From Auriscalpium vulgare (Eukaryota > Basidiomycota > Agaricomycetes > Russulales > Auriscalpiaceae): 64,000 nucleotides of DNA. Both the position numbers and the translations under genes were made by a program. The notes below the pieces were generated by a model, which was given only the letters and a program-made list of their open reading frames with translations, was not told the DNA's origin and did no database searches. Shown piece after piece: positions 19,395 to 30,521 of the stretch. Within the stretch, counting starts at the first letter, position 1; each line of letters opens with the position of its first letter. The DNA is taken from assembly GCA_019915015.1 (NCBI GenBank), contig JAHBBC010000013.1:1116001-1180000 (forward strand). Direction: 5' to 3'.

Positions 19395-20417
19395 TTAAGG
19401 CATTTCATAGGTCCCAAGGTAGACATCATTTTCGCGGCACATCCCTTCCAATGCGACACGCACATGCGGCTTGACATCACGCGTCACAGTGACGAGCTGC
19501 AGCTCGGGCAGCGCGCGAAGAGGGTCTACCGCGAGCTCCGCGAGCACACCCGGCGCCGCGTTCCACCAGGCGTGGTAGCCGATGTGCCGCAACGACAGCG
19601 GGAGGGTAACGGGTTTTCTGGGCAGCTCCTCGACAATGAGGGTCCTGAGCTGGACGAGCGGCTTCAGAATTTCCTCCAGCGGAAAATTGCCCTTGATCTG
19701 CAGCGATTGGAGCTGCTGGAGAAGGCCCGGATAGTTGAGGTGCTCGCAGAGCGCTTTGTCTGACCAATCGGGGAGTAACAAACAGAGATGGCGCAACGCA
19801 GGGAGTGGCTCCGAAAGCGAGAGACACTGACGAAGGCTGTCTGCGGGAATTTCGAGGGCCTCCACTGTGGAGGGCAGCAGACACTCGTAAGGTCCATCGT
19901 ATCTTTGTCGGACATCGAATACGAGCACGCGTGCGCCCGAGAAGATATTAACGATGGTTCTGCAAACGGTGTCGTCCAAACCAATCATCTCCAGGACCAT
20001 AGGCCTCAGCTGGATCGCGCGCAGGCGTGCATCCAGATCAGCGCTCAAGGGCTTGTTATTATGGTTAGAGAGCCAAAATGATATGGCCTCAACTTGGCGG
20101 CAGAGCTCCAGCAGGTGGAGGCAGACGTCGCCAAAGTCGCGGGGATACGATGGCCAGGCGACCTCGATGTACCGGACGTGCGCGGCGAGGTGCGGGCGGG
20201 TGCGAAGGGTATCGGCGAGGAGTCGGATTCTGGACTGGGGGTCCAACCCCAAGCACCGGAGGCGGCGGAAGAGAAGGCGCTGAGCGACGGGAGTCCATGC
20301 GCGGAAGACGATCGCACATGCACGGAGGGTGGCATAATCAATAAGCGTGTGTTGGGAAGACCTGAATATCCATTCAATCATGAGAATCTGGACATCCAGA
20401 GGGAGTTCGATCGCCAT
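19395..20417 (-). CDS. F-box-like family A protein (340 aa)
   Basis: The start is ATG 20417 (MAIELPLDVQILMIEW). An F-box-like N-terminus (LRACAIVFRAWTPVAQRLLF, about 28-50) is followed by LRR-type repeats (EALEIPADSL, PLPALRHLCLLLPDW, LQSLQIKGNFP, LPRKPVTLPLSLRHIGYHA). It stops at GTYEMP, about ten residues before the usual end of the family, because the codon after Pro is TAA where paralogs keep an open frame. Single exon and otherwise intact. Adjacent to other family A genes, consistent with tandem duplication. Confidence 0.8.
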   Translation of the reverse strand: MAIELPLDVQILMIEWIFRSSQHTLIDYATLRACAIVFRAWTPVAQRLLFRRLRCLGLDPQSRIRLLADTLRTRPHLAAHVRYIEVAWPSYPRDFGDVCLHLLELCRQVEAISFWLSNHNNKPLSADLDARLRAIQLRPMVLEMIGLDDTVCRTIVNIFSGARVLVFDVRQRYDGPYECLLPSTVEALEIPADSLRQCLSLSEPLPALRHLCLLLPDWSDKALCEHLNYPGLLQQLQSLQIKGNFPLEEILKPLVQLRTLIVEELPRKPVTLPLSLRHIGYHAWWNAAPGVLAELAVDPLRALPELQLVTVTRDVKPHVRVALEGMCRENDVYLGTYEMP

Positions 20418-21603
20418 GAGGTATCTGGACGGGGTTGGTACCGATTGCGGCCTTCAGCCAGTCCGGTTGTTGTCAGTTTCTGTCGAGCCTAGACATCCGA
20501 TGGTGAGAATTGACGACCATGGCAGATGCAACGGACCACGCACCGGGAAGGAGGAGACGATATGCCGCTTTCCGGGGCAAACTCCTTGGATACCGTGCAC
20601 AGACTGGAACCGCACAGTGTGACGAACGGTCTAAAGGCGGTAGCCCAAGGGTCTTGTAGGCTCGGAGATAATCCGCAGACTACCTTTAAAATATGTCAAA
20701 TCAATCGAATGGTCAGGCTGTTGAGAACTGACCGATGAGCGTGATGGTTGAACGTTGCGGTGACTCGGACGGTGTTCAACTTCAAGTTCCCACGCAGCGC
20801 CGGACCGGACGATTGCAGTTGCTGATCTCCTCCTCCTTCCTCATCCTTCCTGACCGGTGACCGGTGGCCATCCACCTATTCCCAACCTCGATCAATGTAA
20901 TCTAATCCTTGCTCACATCTGCGCGCTCAGCGCTGCTTTCATATACCTTGCACAGCGCCACGTCACAGCGCTCCTGAAGGCTTTCGTCCTTGTCACTTTT
21001 ATATCTTGTCGACTTTTCGCGCTTTCCGACATAGCCCTCGTCCTTGGCTTGCACAGACAGATCCTAGGATGCCTGTCTATTCCCTCCAAGCACTCGTTAG
21101 CTGCTCCCAATGTGACAGAAGGCTGCGCGGCATATCTCTATCTGGCGGCTGAATAATTATCATTCACGGTAAGCGAGTGGTTCAGGAATTTTTGATACAA
21201 CGAGAAATTCATCGAGACGTGTTCTTCCAGAGCCCCCACCCGTTCTCCACTGTCCGGTCGCGAGGCGCGGCAATGGCACGGCCACCCATCCACTCAGCAC
21301 ACGCCTGCGTCTCGTGGCGCACAAGCGCTCGGCGCTCATAGCCCTGGCCATCTGTGGCTATTGGCTTCCCTATACCGTTCCCAGTGACTAGTGACTGCGC
21401 TGATGACGCGGCGCAGGCGCTACTACGGATGCCGAGCCCCACTATATCTACCTGTTTCCGCCCGTGCGTCTGATGGCATGTCCGCTGGCCTTTTCTCCCC
21501 TCATACGACGCTCCGAAAACCGCCACGCCGAAGAACACTAACTGCAGCGATAGATTTCGATCTTAGCAGGGCGACTCTCTGAGACTGCGCGGCCACGCCT
21601 CAC
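20418..21603. other. Upstream region between divergent genes, no gene seen
   Basis: It contains the family A leader (20418-20520) and a pyrimidine-rich stretch near 20820-20860 shared with other family A upstream regions. The 21160-21600 part is the likely promoter of the GPCR gene. No supported ORF. Confidence 0.45.
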
Positions 21604-23137
21604 ATGTCCTTGCCCAACGGAATCGTCTGCACGCCGGATGAATATGCACTCTCGCTTGTGACTCCGGAGAACCCGCACCCGCAAATCCACTGCTTGACAC
21701 GAGGACAGAGCATCGGACTCGCTGTGCGTGCCATGGGCTCGCCATCTCTATGCGTCAACTCACGATGCTCATCGCTGTATTTCATACAGCTCGCAGCCGA
21801 GTCAGGCTTCATCTCATTTGCGGCCGTACTGCTACTTTTCGGGCTCGTCATCGTGCGCGAGCTTTCTTTATCAGCGATCGTTGACTGACACCAGCTGCAG
21901 AGAAATGTGGTACGGTATAGCAAGTTGTATTCACTGGGAGACTGGCGACTGCTCCAGGTGCCCATGGATATATACATGGTGCAGCGCTCTTGATCATTGA
22001 CTAAATGTCTAATCAATCTGACCAACCTTTTCGTTCACAGCTCAGTCTGTTATCGCTTGACCTGATTCAAGCGCTGGGAACAGTTGTCGACGTGAAGTGG
22101 GCGAGACTGGGCAAGGTGTATTCAGGTGGTTTTTGTACCGCGCAGGGTAGACACACTCCATTTGATTAATGACTGAAAATTGGGTGTGCTGATGTTCTTG
22201 TGATGCACAGGCGTCATCCAGCAGTTCGGCGAGACGGGCGTCGCAATGACTATCACCGTGCGTAGTCGATTCGCAGTCTGTCAACATGCTTCTCATTTTA
22301 TCTAGCAGGCTATCACGGTGCATACGTTCGTAACGGTCATGTGGCGCGTCGGCATACACTCGCGCGCAGTGGCTGCCGTTGTCGTCGCTCTCATCTGGGC
22401 CTTTGTTGCACTTTTTGTCGGCATCAGCGCAGGCATCCATCGCTCCGGCAACGCCGTGTACGACACGCCCACGCCCGTACGCTTTCATGCTCCGTGCCTC
22501 TCAGCTCCCTTGCTAACGTTCCTGCGCGCTGCAGTATTGGTGCTGGGTAGGCGAGCGGTACCCCGGCACGCGTATCGCGGGCGAATACCTCTGGCTCTGG
22601 CTCGCTCTCTTTTCCTCCGTCGTCGTGTATGTCCCACTCATCTTCTGGAGCCAGGGCATGCTCTCCGTCTCGCCCACGCACTGGTGGCGGTTCCACGTCC
22701 ACCGGCGGTCCGAGAACATGCAGGGAGGGGACGGTGCGCGGCGCCGGCGCCGGCGGGCGCTCGGCATGCTGGCGTACCCGCTCTCATACGCGGTGCTCGT
22801 GCTCCCGCTGTCCATTGTGCGCTGGTACTCGTTCCGCACGGGCAGCGCGCCGAGTGCGGCGACGTTCGTCGTGATGTTCCTGTTCGGGCTGTCCGGCGCG
22901 GCGAACGTGCTGCTGCTGCTCCTCACGCGCCCGCAGCTGCTGCTTTTCACCGCGCGCGGGGAGCTCGCGGCCGTGCGCCGGCGGCCGCGTGCGGTTTCGA
23001 TGCCGCCGGACTCGGCGCACTCGCGGGTGGCGGCCAAGGCGGTTTTTGTGGGCGTGGAGGACGAGGAGGGCGCATGGAATCTGCCGAGCAGCGCGCTGAG
23101 GTCGTTCTCGAGCACGGAAGCGCCCCATGCACAGTGA
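21604..23137 (+). CDS. Seven-transmembrane GPCR-like receptor (fungal Git3/cAMP-receptor-like), 7 exons, 394 aa
   Basis: Exons read as 21604-21723, 21790-21852, 21901-21978, 22041-22146, 22211-22257, 22309-22476 and 22535-23137. All introns are GT..AG, 48-66 nt, and the joins keep frame. TM1 is at about 41-61 (SGFISFAAVLLLFGLVIV). Then come RNVVRYSKLY and MDIYM, TM2 (LSLLSLDLIQALGTVVD), CTAQGVIQQFGETG, TM3 (TITAITVHTFVTV), TM4 (AVVVALIWAFVALFVG), the family-typical YWCWVGERYPGTRIAGEY at 195-212, TM5 (LWLALFSSVVVYVPL), TM6 (MLAYPLSYAVLVLP) and TM7 (FVVMFLFGLSGAANVLLLL). The C-terminal tail is cytosolic and Ser/Ala-rich. Family knowledge: plasma-membrane receptors upstream of G-alpha/cAMP signalling; the ligand cannot be told from sequence. 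Intact, and the only clear single-copy host gene here. Confidence 0.88.
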
Positions 23138-23692
23138 CAGTGAGCGCATATCTTGCGACACTGATTGCTTCCCGTAATACAATTGTACCATTATCTTGCG
23201 CAAAATACACACAATATTGTTCGACCCCGTAATTGAAGAGCATGTCTGTGGTCGACTCGCGGCGCCGAGAAAGAAGCGGGCGCCCTCAGCCAGCGCCAGG
23301 CGCGTGGGAACTTGAAGTTATGGGCCGATCGTTTGGCACGCGGCGGCATCGCCGCCGCGCGCAAACCTCCTCCTGCATTACCCTTACCGGTCAGTTCTAC
23401 GTCTCTCAACAGCCTGATATTTTGCTTGACTTGTTTTATGCAGCAGGCAGCTTGTGGAATCTCTCCGAGCCTTCACGTTTCGTGTGCTGATTCATCAGCT
23501 TGCTAGAGTCGTCATTTTTTCCTATTGGACGAGTTTGCCCTCAACAGCTGCGTTTGAATCTCCTCCTTCTCGGCGCGTAGCCCATTGTATCTGCCCTGGT
23601 CGTTGATGCTCACCGTTGAATATCTAGGTTCGACTTAAATCAGCAGCAACGAGTCCGCGATCCTCCTTGGAGTTGGTACCGACCCAGCCATC
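23138..23692. other. Intergenic region, no gene seen
   Basis: 3' flank of the receptor gene and 5' flank of the plus-strand family A copy. The stretch at about 23610-23690 matches family A leaders. Nothing else supported. Confidence 0.45.
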
Positions 23693-24738
23693 ATGACGAT
23701 CGAACTTCCTCTGGACGTCCATATCCTCATCACGGAATGGATATTCCGGTCGTCCCAACACACGCTTATTGATTACACCACTCTCCACACATGTGCGCTC
23801 GTCTGCCGCGCGTGGACTCCACCCGCTCAGCGCCTCCTCTTCCGGCGCCTCCGGTGCACAGCTTTCCTTGACCTCCAGTTCGATATCCGACTCATCGTCC
23901 GCACCATCCGCACTTGCCCGCACCTCGCCGCGAACGTCAGACACATCCAGATTTCTGGCCAGAGGAATCAAATTCAAACTACGCCAGCATCCGCGACCTC
24001 ACCCTTAATTTGCTGGAACTTTGCCGACACGTCGATGGCATATCGTTTTTGAACTCGATCGTTGACGGCAATCCGTTGAGGGCCGATCTGGAATTGCACC
24101 CGCAATCCATCCCGCTGAACCCAGTGCTCCTGCAAATGACCGGTGCGAACAACTCCATCAGCGGCGTTTTGCGGATGTTCCCGGGCGTGCGTGTGCTCGT
24201 CCTGTCGAAAATCTACTCCATATCGCTGCCTCCCACAGTAGAGGCCCTCCAAATACCCGCAGTCAGCGTTGACCAGTGTGTCTCGCTTTCAGGGCCCCTC
24301 CCCGCGTTGCGCTATCTCTATCTGATTCGCCCGAGGTGGTCAGACACAGCGCTGTGTGCCCATTTCATATCGGCAGGCATCCTCCCTCGTCTTCAATCGT
24401 TGCAGATCAAGGGCACGTTCCCGCCGCCAAACATTCTGGAGCAGCTCGTACACCTCAAGACCCTCGTTGTGGGCGGGTTTCCCCAGCAGCACGTTACGCT
24501 GCCTCCGTCGTTGCGGCATCTCGGCTACCACGTCTGGGGGTTGCCGCAGGGCCTCCGCTCGGAGTTCGCGGTCGACCCTCTGCGCGCCCTGCCGGAACTG
24601 CAGCTCGTCACTGCGACGCGCATTGTCGAATGGCATTTACGGGGGGCGTTGGAAGGGATGTGCCGCGACATAGGTGTCGAATTTGGGACATATGCAGAGC
24701 CTCATTACTTCCAGGTGCGTTGGCTATGGTATTTGTAG
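23693..24738 (+). pseudogene. F-box-like family A gene with one frameshift
   Basis: The ATG at 23693 begins MTIELPLDVHILITEW with an intact F-box-like region (LHTCALVCRAWTPPAQRLLF). The frame is lost between about 23945 and 23990, where the original frame stops at 24052. The downstream frame carries the rest of the family without further breaks (LTLNLLELCRHVDGISF, PLPALRYLYLIRPRW, LQSLQIKGTFPPP, LRALPELQLVTATR) to FQVRWLWYL and a stop at 24738. A single one-base change separates the two parts, so a sequencing error or a very short intron cannot be ruled out. It is the only family A copy on the plus strand. Confidence 0.75.
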
Positions 24739-25299
24739 GGCATGCGCTGATGCGCAGCCCACAGCAACCTCAACACATCGACTGGATATGAGGCATCACA
24801 AGCTGCCCGCTCAAGCTTCTTGTCACCCTCGATCGTCTTGATGCGGAGGATCTCTTTTCCAACGTCGTTCTTGAGCTGCGAGCGCCGGACTAGCAATGCT
24901 GGACTTGCTATCGCCGTGTTTCTTTCGCATTTGAGGCGCCATACGTCAGCGGCACGCACACTTCCGGTCTCAATTGCCCTCATCATATGCTGTACGGCGT
25001 ACATCATTTAATTGTCGCTCTGCCTGCGCCCGCTCCTCTATCTGGGACTAGTCGCGCACAACCTGCAGGGCAGTATGTCGACACGTCACGATGCAGACGC
25101 CGTAGAGGAAGGCCCCTCGACGGACTGCGGCGGTACTGGTGGCGCATTATATCTTCTGAATCGTCCAGAGAGTGCTTGGGCGGGGACGCTCAGCGCGTTG
25201 GTTCATTCTGGATACAGCGGGACTATTACCTATATTGTGCTGTGCACACACCCATACCAGCGGGGCACCGCGCGTGCGGCTAGTCGTTAGTCACTTCTG
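24739..25299. other. Conserved family A 3' flank, then no gene
   Basis: 24755-24815 matches the sequence that follows the stop codon in the other family A copies (GTCGACTGGAT-type motif, here inverted with the gene). No supported ORF beyond. Confidence 0.45.
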
Positions 25300-25741
25300 G
25301 ATCCTTCATGAAGATGATAATATATATGGTCATTCATCACCGCCGTTTCGCAGCAGAACGTTACGATTCCCTTGAATCGTTTCTTATGTAAGCACCAGTC
25401 GCGGTTTTTGGACCCCCATGCAACTTTCATCTTCCCCCCCATATATAGGTCTTTGTTCCCACGGTCTATTTTTCACCAATCCCGTGTTTTTCTGCCTCAT
25501 GACCCTTTCAAAGACTCTCGTTTCAGTCAGTATTTTGTATTTTGTAAGCTAAGGAGAATAGATATGAGTAAAATTCCAGTTGTTCTAGTATCAGACGCAA
25601 AAGCTCTATGAATTCCGTTTTTGGTAAAATGTTCCCACGGTCGACGTGAAGCATGACGTAGTTTGTAGCTGGTGTACCCGGAAAACTACGTCATGTCTCT
25701 CTACTCCGGCTAACATAGCCGGAAAATACTAATATTTTTCA

Positions 25742-25835
25742 AGGGGTCCTTAGTGGGATTTGAACTCTAGTTCCCTTACCTACAAGAGAATCATAGTAGC
25801 ATCTCTACTTACCACTAGACTATGTATACATTTCT
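25742..25835 (-). ncRNA. tRNA-like sequence (candidate SINE head or tRNA pseudogene)
   Basis: On the minus strand TAGTCTAGTGG (25822-25812) matches an A box and AGTTCAAATCC (25766-25756) a B box, at tRNA-like spacing. The acceptor arms do not pair and the anticodon arm has an oversized loop, so it is not a functional tRNA. A TTTT at about 25726-25723 could terminate Pol III. Confidence 0.45.
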
Positions 25836-25982
25836 TTCCTATTGTTTTCAGAATTACTGTGGTGTGCATCCGTAAATGACACCATGTCTCTTGACTACCA
25901 AAGTACTGCCCAACTCAAATATCTGTATTCTCAAGACTGCCCCCGTAGAAGAAATTGCACTCAAGATATTTGGCTTAAGTGT

Positions 25983-26045
25983 CCCAATTCAATACCTGGC
26001 GGCCTGCACGAGCTTGCGAGTGAGGCCGGCCAGGTATTGATTGGG
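25983..26045. repeat. Imperfect palindrome, 17-bp stem with a one-base bulge
   Basis: Left arm CCCAATTCAATACCTGGC pairs with right arm GCCAGGTATTGATTGGG. An inner GGCCT/AGGCC extends the pairing around a loop of about 20 nt. No associated gene. Confidence 0.8.
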
Positions 26046-26577
26046 GCATGGTTGGGTCCATGTTTGTTGTGAAATTGGAGGGTCAAAGAGCACAGTAACT
26101 ACATATCCTACGTATCCTACACAATAATATTCATACAAAGCTAGAAATGGAATCGTACCTGCCGTGCTTAGCACCGGCCCACTCCCAGCAAGTTGCGTTC
26201 CAGGCGCAACTTGTGCCAAGAAAGTGTCTGCAATATGTACAATAAGTATGCGCTCAAGAATTCAGTTCCAGCGAAGCTCGTCGACGCTGCCTTGCTATCT
26301 TTCCGCGACCGCGATATAAATACGTAACTGTGAATGTAGCGCTCGAGTAAGAAGTTTGGGGTGGAGAGTGCACGAGTCGGCTGTGAATTTTGACGAGGGT
26401 GATTGCCGCTCATAGGGTCTTACGGGGAGTGCGCGCGGGGGCCGGCGCCTCGAATACGAAAAGAGCGGCGGAACAAGGACATGAAAAGTCCAAAGATTGA
26501 GTCCGGCGGTCACTTGCGCGGGCCGCTTGTGCTGCCTCAAATCCAGTCGATATGCTGAGGTAGCTGTGGGCTGCACA

Positions 26578-27630
26578 TCAGCACATGCCCTCCACAGAGC
26601 ACAGTTCGCGCACCTGGAAGCGATGAGGCACCGAATAGGTCCCAAAATCGACACCCTGCTCGCGGCACATCCATTCCAGCGCGCCGCGCACATGCTGCTC
26701 GACACCGCGCGTCACAGTGACGAGCCGCAGCGCCGGCAGAGCGAGCAGAGGGTCGACGGCGAGCTCCGCGCGCGTGTCCGGCGACGGCCAGGAGGCGTGG
26801 TAGCCAAAGTGCTGCAGCGAGGGAGGCAGCGCGACGTGTTCCTCAGGCAGCATTGCCACGACCAGGGTCGTGAGCTGGTCCAGCTGGTCCAGCACTTCCT
26901 GCGATGGAATCCCGGCCGTGATCACCAGCGAGCGCAGCTGCGGGAGGATGCGCGCAGCAATGAGGTGCTCGCCCAGCGCGTTGCCTGCCAACCAGGGAAA
27001 TATCAAGCAAAGATGGCGCAGCGCGGGGAGGGGCTGCGAGAGCCATCGACACTCATCGGCTCTGTCCCCGTGCACTTCTAGGGCCTCCACCGTGAGGGGG
27101 AGTGGATGCTCGTAGCCTGCGTGGCCGAGCACGAGCACGCGCGCGCCGGGGCACATCCCCACGATGGTCCTGCCCACGCTCGCGGGCAGCCTGAACACGC
27201 CGAGGCACACGGGCCGCAGCTGGATGGCGCGCATGCGTGCCTCCAATCCGGCGCCCAAAGCCTTCTTGTTGTCCACATAGGCGCCGAAGGTTATGCCCTC
27301 GGCGTGGCGGCAGAGCTCCAGCAGACGGAGGCAGGCGGCGCCGTAGTCGGGTGGATGCGATGGCCAAGTGAGCTGGATGTTCCGGACGTGCGCGGCGAGG
27401 TGTGGGCGGATGCGGAGGGTGTCGACGAGGAGTTGGAGATTGCATGTGTTGTCGTGCAACGTTATGCAGTGGATGCGGCGGAAGAGGAGGCGCTGGGCGG
27501 TGGGAGTCCATGCGCGGCAGACGAGCGCACATGCACGGAGGGTGGTATGGTCGATAGCCCTGTGTTGGGACGACCGGAATACCCATTCGATAACGAGGAT
27601 CTGCACATCCAGAGAGATGTCGATCGCCAT
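26578..27630 (-). CDS. F-box-like family A protein (350 aa)
   Basis: ATG 27630 begins MAIDISLDVQILVIEW. The F-box-like segment (LRACALVCRAWTPTAQRLLF) is at about 28-50. The leucine-rich body shows the family landmarks HLAAHVRNIQLTWPS, LLELCRHAEGI, RMRAIQLRP, PLPALRHLCLIFPW, LPPSLQHFGYHA and LRLVTVTRGVEQHV. It ends with VEGMC, the full-length family end. Single exon with no visible defects, so this copy is the best reference for the family. The 3' flank (26530-26577) is conserved with other copies. Confidence 0.82.
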   Translation of the reverse strand: MAIDISLDVQILVIEWVFRSSQHRAIDHTTLRACALVCRAWTPTAQRLLFRRIHCITLHDNTCNLQLLVDTLRIRPHLAAHVRNIQLTWPSHPPDYGAACLRLLELCRHAEGITFGAYVDNKKALGAGLEARMRAIQLRPVCLGVFRLPASVGRTIVGMCPGARVLVLGHAGYEHPLPLTVEALEVHGDRADECRWLSQPLPALRHLCLIFPWLAGNALGEHLIAARILPQLRSLVITAGIPSQEVLDQLDQLTTLVVAMLPEEHVALPPSLQHFGYHASWPSPDTRAELAVDPLLALPALRLVTVTRGVEQHVRGALEWMCREQGVDFGTYSVPHRFQVRELCSVEGMC

Positions 27631-28007
27631 GAATGTATCCGGAGGGGTGGGCGCCGGGAAGGATTGATCGATGTGGCCCTCAGCAATTCGTTGATGTCGA
27701 CTTCAGTCGAAGCTAGACATGCGACAGTGAGCATCGACAACCCTGAAAGATGCAATGGACTACGCACAGAGGATGGGGCGATCCACACGCCTCTTTCAGC
27801 TAAGAGGTGTCTGGCACAAGTTAATCAGGCCACGAATGTGAAGGCCGCGGCGGTATCCCAGCGATTCTGTGGGCTCGCGATGATATTCCACAAACGACTC
27901 TGCTACATAAACCAAGTCAGTTATGTAAATGGCCGGGCTGTTGGGAAATGGAGAACTGACCAGTAAGTGTGATGCGGGAGGTGTATGATGCGGCGGAAAC
28001 CTGAAGC

Positions 28008-28391
28008 TTATGAAGGCACAAATGTCCGAGTCGGACCCATGGCGGTGTCGGGCGTTTGGTGATGCTGCGACGTATCGGTCGGGCGTTTCGGGCACGACCA
28101 CCCCCGTTTTCTGACTCGATCTCGGGGTAAAATACTGTAGATGCTGTGGGTGACATTCAACCCGGTGCAAATGGATGCCGCACCTTGGAGACATGGCACA
28201 CAAAATGGAAGCCAAAAGTGCACCGTGCCAATACCCTCGCGCATAAAACGGCGGAAGAGGAGGCGCTGCGCGGTGGGAGCCCATGCATGGCATACAAGGT
28301 AACAGGCGCGATAGTCGACAGCATTGGACTGTGACAGCCGATATACCCATTCAATTATGAGCATCTGCACCTCCAAGGGTGTATTTGACAT
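28008..28391 (-). pseudogene. F-box-like family B fragment (N-terminal)
   Basis: ATG 28391 gives MSNTPLEVQMLIIEW and a family B F-box-like start (YRLSQS, LVCHAWAPTAQRLLFRR), close to the gene at 49275-50372. After about residue 48 the similarity ends and the frame runs into unrelated sequence until 28008. The upstream 60 bp also match that gene (MYGxLSWG-like leader). Truncated relic. Confidence 0.65.
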
Positions 28392-29471
28392 ATCGCTGCG
28401 GAAAACTGACGTTGGAGAGGTAAGCTGATGACCCCAAGAGAGCGGCCCGTACATACCTTGGGATACTCCCTGTTCGATTTTGAACCTCTAAGCACATAAT
28501 GAGAGGCGTTTGATGGAAGATCACGCAGCTACTCACTGATCAGTGCCGGGAGCGGCCAACAAATATGACAGCGTGTCCAAGCGTTGTCACTAGTCGTGTA
28601 GATTGCCAAGTTCCATAAGACCTGCTGTGTAGACGGAGCCTCTCAGACAGTAAGGCCATGAAAGGAAAGGGTTGGACGGAAAGGCAGTGAACGCGATGCG
28701 GTCGCGATGGTCTGGGAAAGAGCCTCGTGCTTGGAGTCCGGAATCATCCGGCTAATTGTCACACGATCCTATCATCCAACTCCGCACGCGCGAGAGGCTG
28801 AGGGCGCACGCAAGAGGGAGAGGGCACGAGAGCAGAGAGCACTGGAGAAGGCGAAAGTCAGATGGGAAGCAGTAGCGGAGAGAAATCAAGAAAGACGTGG
28901 CTTGTGCTTAGGGGCGCCGCATTGGTACAGTTTTTATTTTCCAATGAAAGAAGCGGCCTGTCGCCATACCATGACTACAAGAATTTCAAGACACATATAG
29001 TCCTACTACGAGACCGACTTGGATCCACAAGCAGTGCAATAGAGACACCCTCCAACATACACCTTATCTGCTGCTGCACCCCCGGCTCCTCGCCGAGTCC
29101 CCGCCCTTCACCTGCGATCGCGAGCTCGAAGCAGCCTGTCGTCAAGCCGTCCATGCCGTGTTAGCGGGCCGTCCAGGAGGGTCCGCGGTCAGGATGTCGA
29201 GCCTTCGTGGTGCAGGTGCTACATAGTGAGAATCAAATGGCGGGTGATGATAGCTTGTTGTGCGGGTATGAGAACGACGTCGCCTTGCCATGCTTCTGTA
29301 GTGTGCGGGTGGGTTCCACTGAGAGTAGCGAGCGCACGATGAGCGAGGCGAACTGGAAGGCCTCACGGGCGGCGCAGACAGGGGGTATACAGGGGCAGGC
29401 GCCTCCGCACGAAAAGCAGCTTGTGATGCCTCAAATCCAGTCGATACGTTCAGGCTGCTGTGGGCTGCACG
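28392..29471. other. Intergenic region, no gene seen
   Basis: 28392-28720 resembles the upstream region of the family B gene at 50.4-50.7 kb (for example GTGAACGCGATGCGG). 29430-29471 is the conserved family A 3' flank. No ORF supported between. Confidence 0.4.
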
Positions 29472-30521
29472 TCAGAACACACCCTCCACATCCCACAGCC
29501 AACGCACCCGGAAGTGCCACGGCGTCTCGTACACCCCAAAGGCGACACCCTTGTCCTCACACATCCTCTCCAACGCCGCACGCACACGCTGCACGACACA
29601 GCGCGTCGCAGTGACGAGCCGCAGCCCCGGCAGAGCACGCAGAGCGTCGACGACGAACTCAACGGGCTCGCCATGCTCCGCGGCACAGGGGTGGAGGGCG
29701 AAGTACCGCAACGACGACGGTAGCGCAGCGCGTTTCCAGGGCAGCTGCTCGACGACGAGGGTGCGCAGCTCCGGGAGCTGCTCCAGGATCTCCACCGGCG
29801 GAAACTCGTGCCTGATCTCCAGCGATTGCAGCTGCGGGAAGATGCCGACAGAGATGATGTGCGCGCACAGCGCTGTGTTCGACCACGCGGGGCGCAACAG
29901 GCAGAGATGGCGCAGCGCCGGGAGGGGGTGCGCACGCGACAGCCACTCGCGCGCGCTTTGCATGCGCATTTCGAGGGCCTCAAGCGTGGGCGGCAGGGGC
30001 CCGCCCGCGTGCATTGCGTCCAGCGTGAGCGCGCGCGTGCCCGGGCACATCTCCAGCACGCTGCGGACGTCGATGGAGCCCAAATCGACCACCTCCAGGC
30101 GCACGGGCCGCGCCAGGACGGCGCGCATGCGCGCATCCGAGTCGGCGCTCAACGTCTTGCTGTGCCGCGAGGAGTCCCAAAACGATATGCCGTCGGCGTG
30201 GCGGCAGAGTTCCAGCAGGCGCAGGCAGGCGGCGCCGTAGTCGGGCGGATGGGACGGCCAGGCGACCTGGATGTACCGGACGTGCGCGGCGAGGTGCAGG
30301 CGGATGCGTAGGGTGTCGACGAGGAGTTCTAGATCACCCCGCTCATCCAAAGTTATGCAGTGGATGCGGCGGAAGAGGAGGCGCTGGGCGGTGGGCGTCC
30401 ATGCGCGGCAGACGAGCGCACATGCGTGGAGGGTGGTATAGTCGATGAAAAAGTGTTGGGACGACCGGAATACCCATTCCATGATGAGGATACAGACATC
30501 TAGAGGGACCTCCGAAGCCAT
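29472..30521 (-). CDS. F-box-like family A protein (349 aa)
   Basis: The start is ATG 30521 (MASEVPLDVCILIMEW); the frame is open upstream to 30695, but family alignment favours this Met. An F-box-like N-terminus (LHACALVCRAWTPTAQRLLF) is followed by a leucine-rich body: HLAAHVRYIQVAWPS, LLELCRHADGISFW, EALEMRMQSARE, PLPALRHLCLLRPAW, LQSLEIRHEFPP, LPSSLRYFALHP and LRLVTATRCVVQRV. It ends at FRVRWLWDVEGVF. Complete and intronless. GC content is somewhat higher than in neighbouring paralogs. Confidence 0.82.
   Translation of the reverse strand: MASEVPLDVCILIMEWVFRSSQHFFIDYTTLHACALVCRAWTPTAQRLLFRRIHCITLDERGDLELLVDTLRIRLHLAAHVRYIQVAWPSHPPDYGAACLRLLELCRHADGISFWDSSRHSKTLSADSDARMRAVLARPVRLEVVDLGSIDVRSVLEMCPGTRALTLDAMHAGGPLPPTLEALEMRMQSAREWLSRAHPLPALRHLCLLRPAWSNTALCAHIISVGIFPQLQSLEIRHEFPPVEILEQLPELRTLVVEQLPWKRAALPSSLRYFALHPCAAEHGEPVEFVVDALRALPGLRLVTATRCVVQRVRAALERMCEDKGVAFGVYETPWHFRVRWLWDVEGVF

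Larger units (their letters stand above)
25300..26120. other. AT-rich non-coding island with hairpins
   Basis: Base composition shifts to AT-rich compared with the GC-rich surroundings. It contains the phrase GTTCCCACGGTC twice (about 25457 and 25631). Inverted repeats are CATGACGTAGTTT...AAACTACGTCATG at 25652-25695, CCGGCTA/TAGCCGG at 25705-25723, and a 17-bp stem at 25983-26045. A tRNA-like Pol III promoter lies within it on the minus strand. No ORF. The most economical guess is a SINE or other non-coding insertion; no target-site duplication was found by eye. Confidence 0.5.

Noticed and set aside
22318..23232. Single 304-codon ORF as the receptor gene
   Set aside because: It reads through an intron (22477-22534) and then the wrong frame. 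The spliced model gives seven membrane segments and the YWCW motif.
25742..25835. Functional tRNA gene
   Set aside because: A and B boxes are present, but the acceptor stem does not pair and the anticodon loop is too long. Kept only as a tRNA-like sequence.
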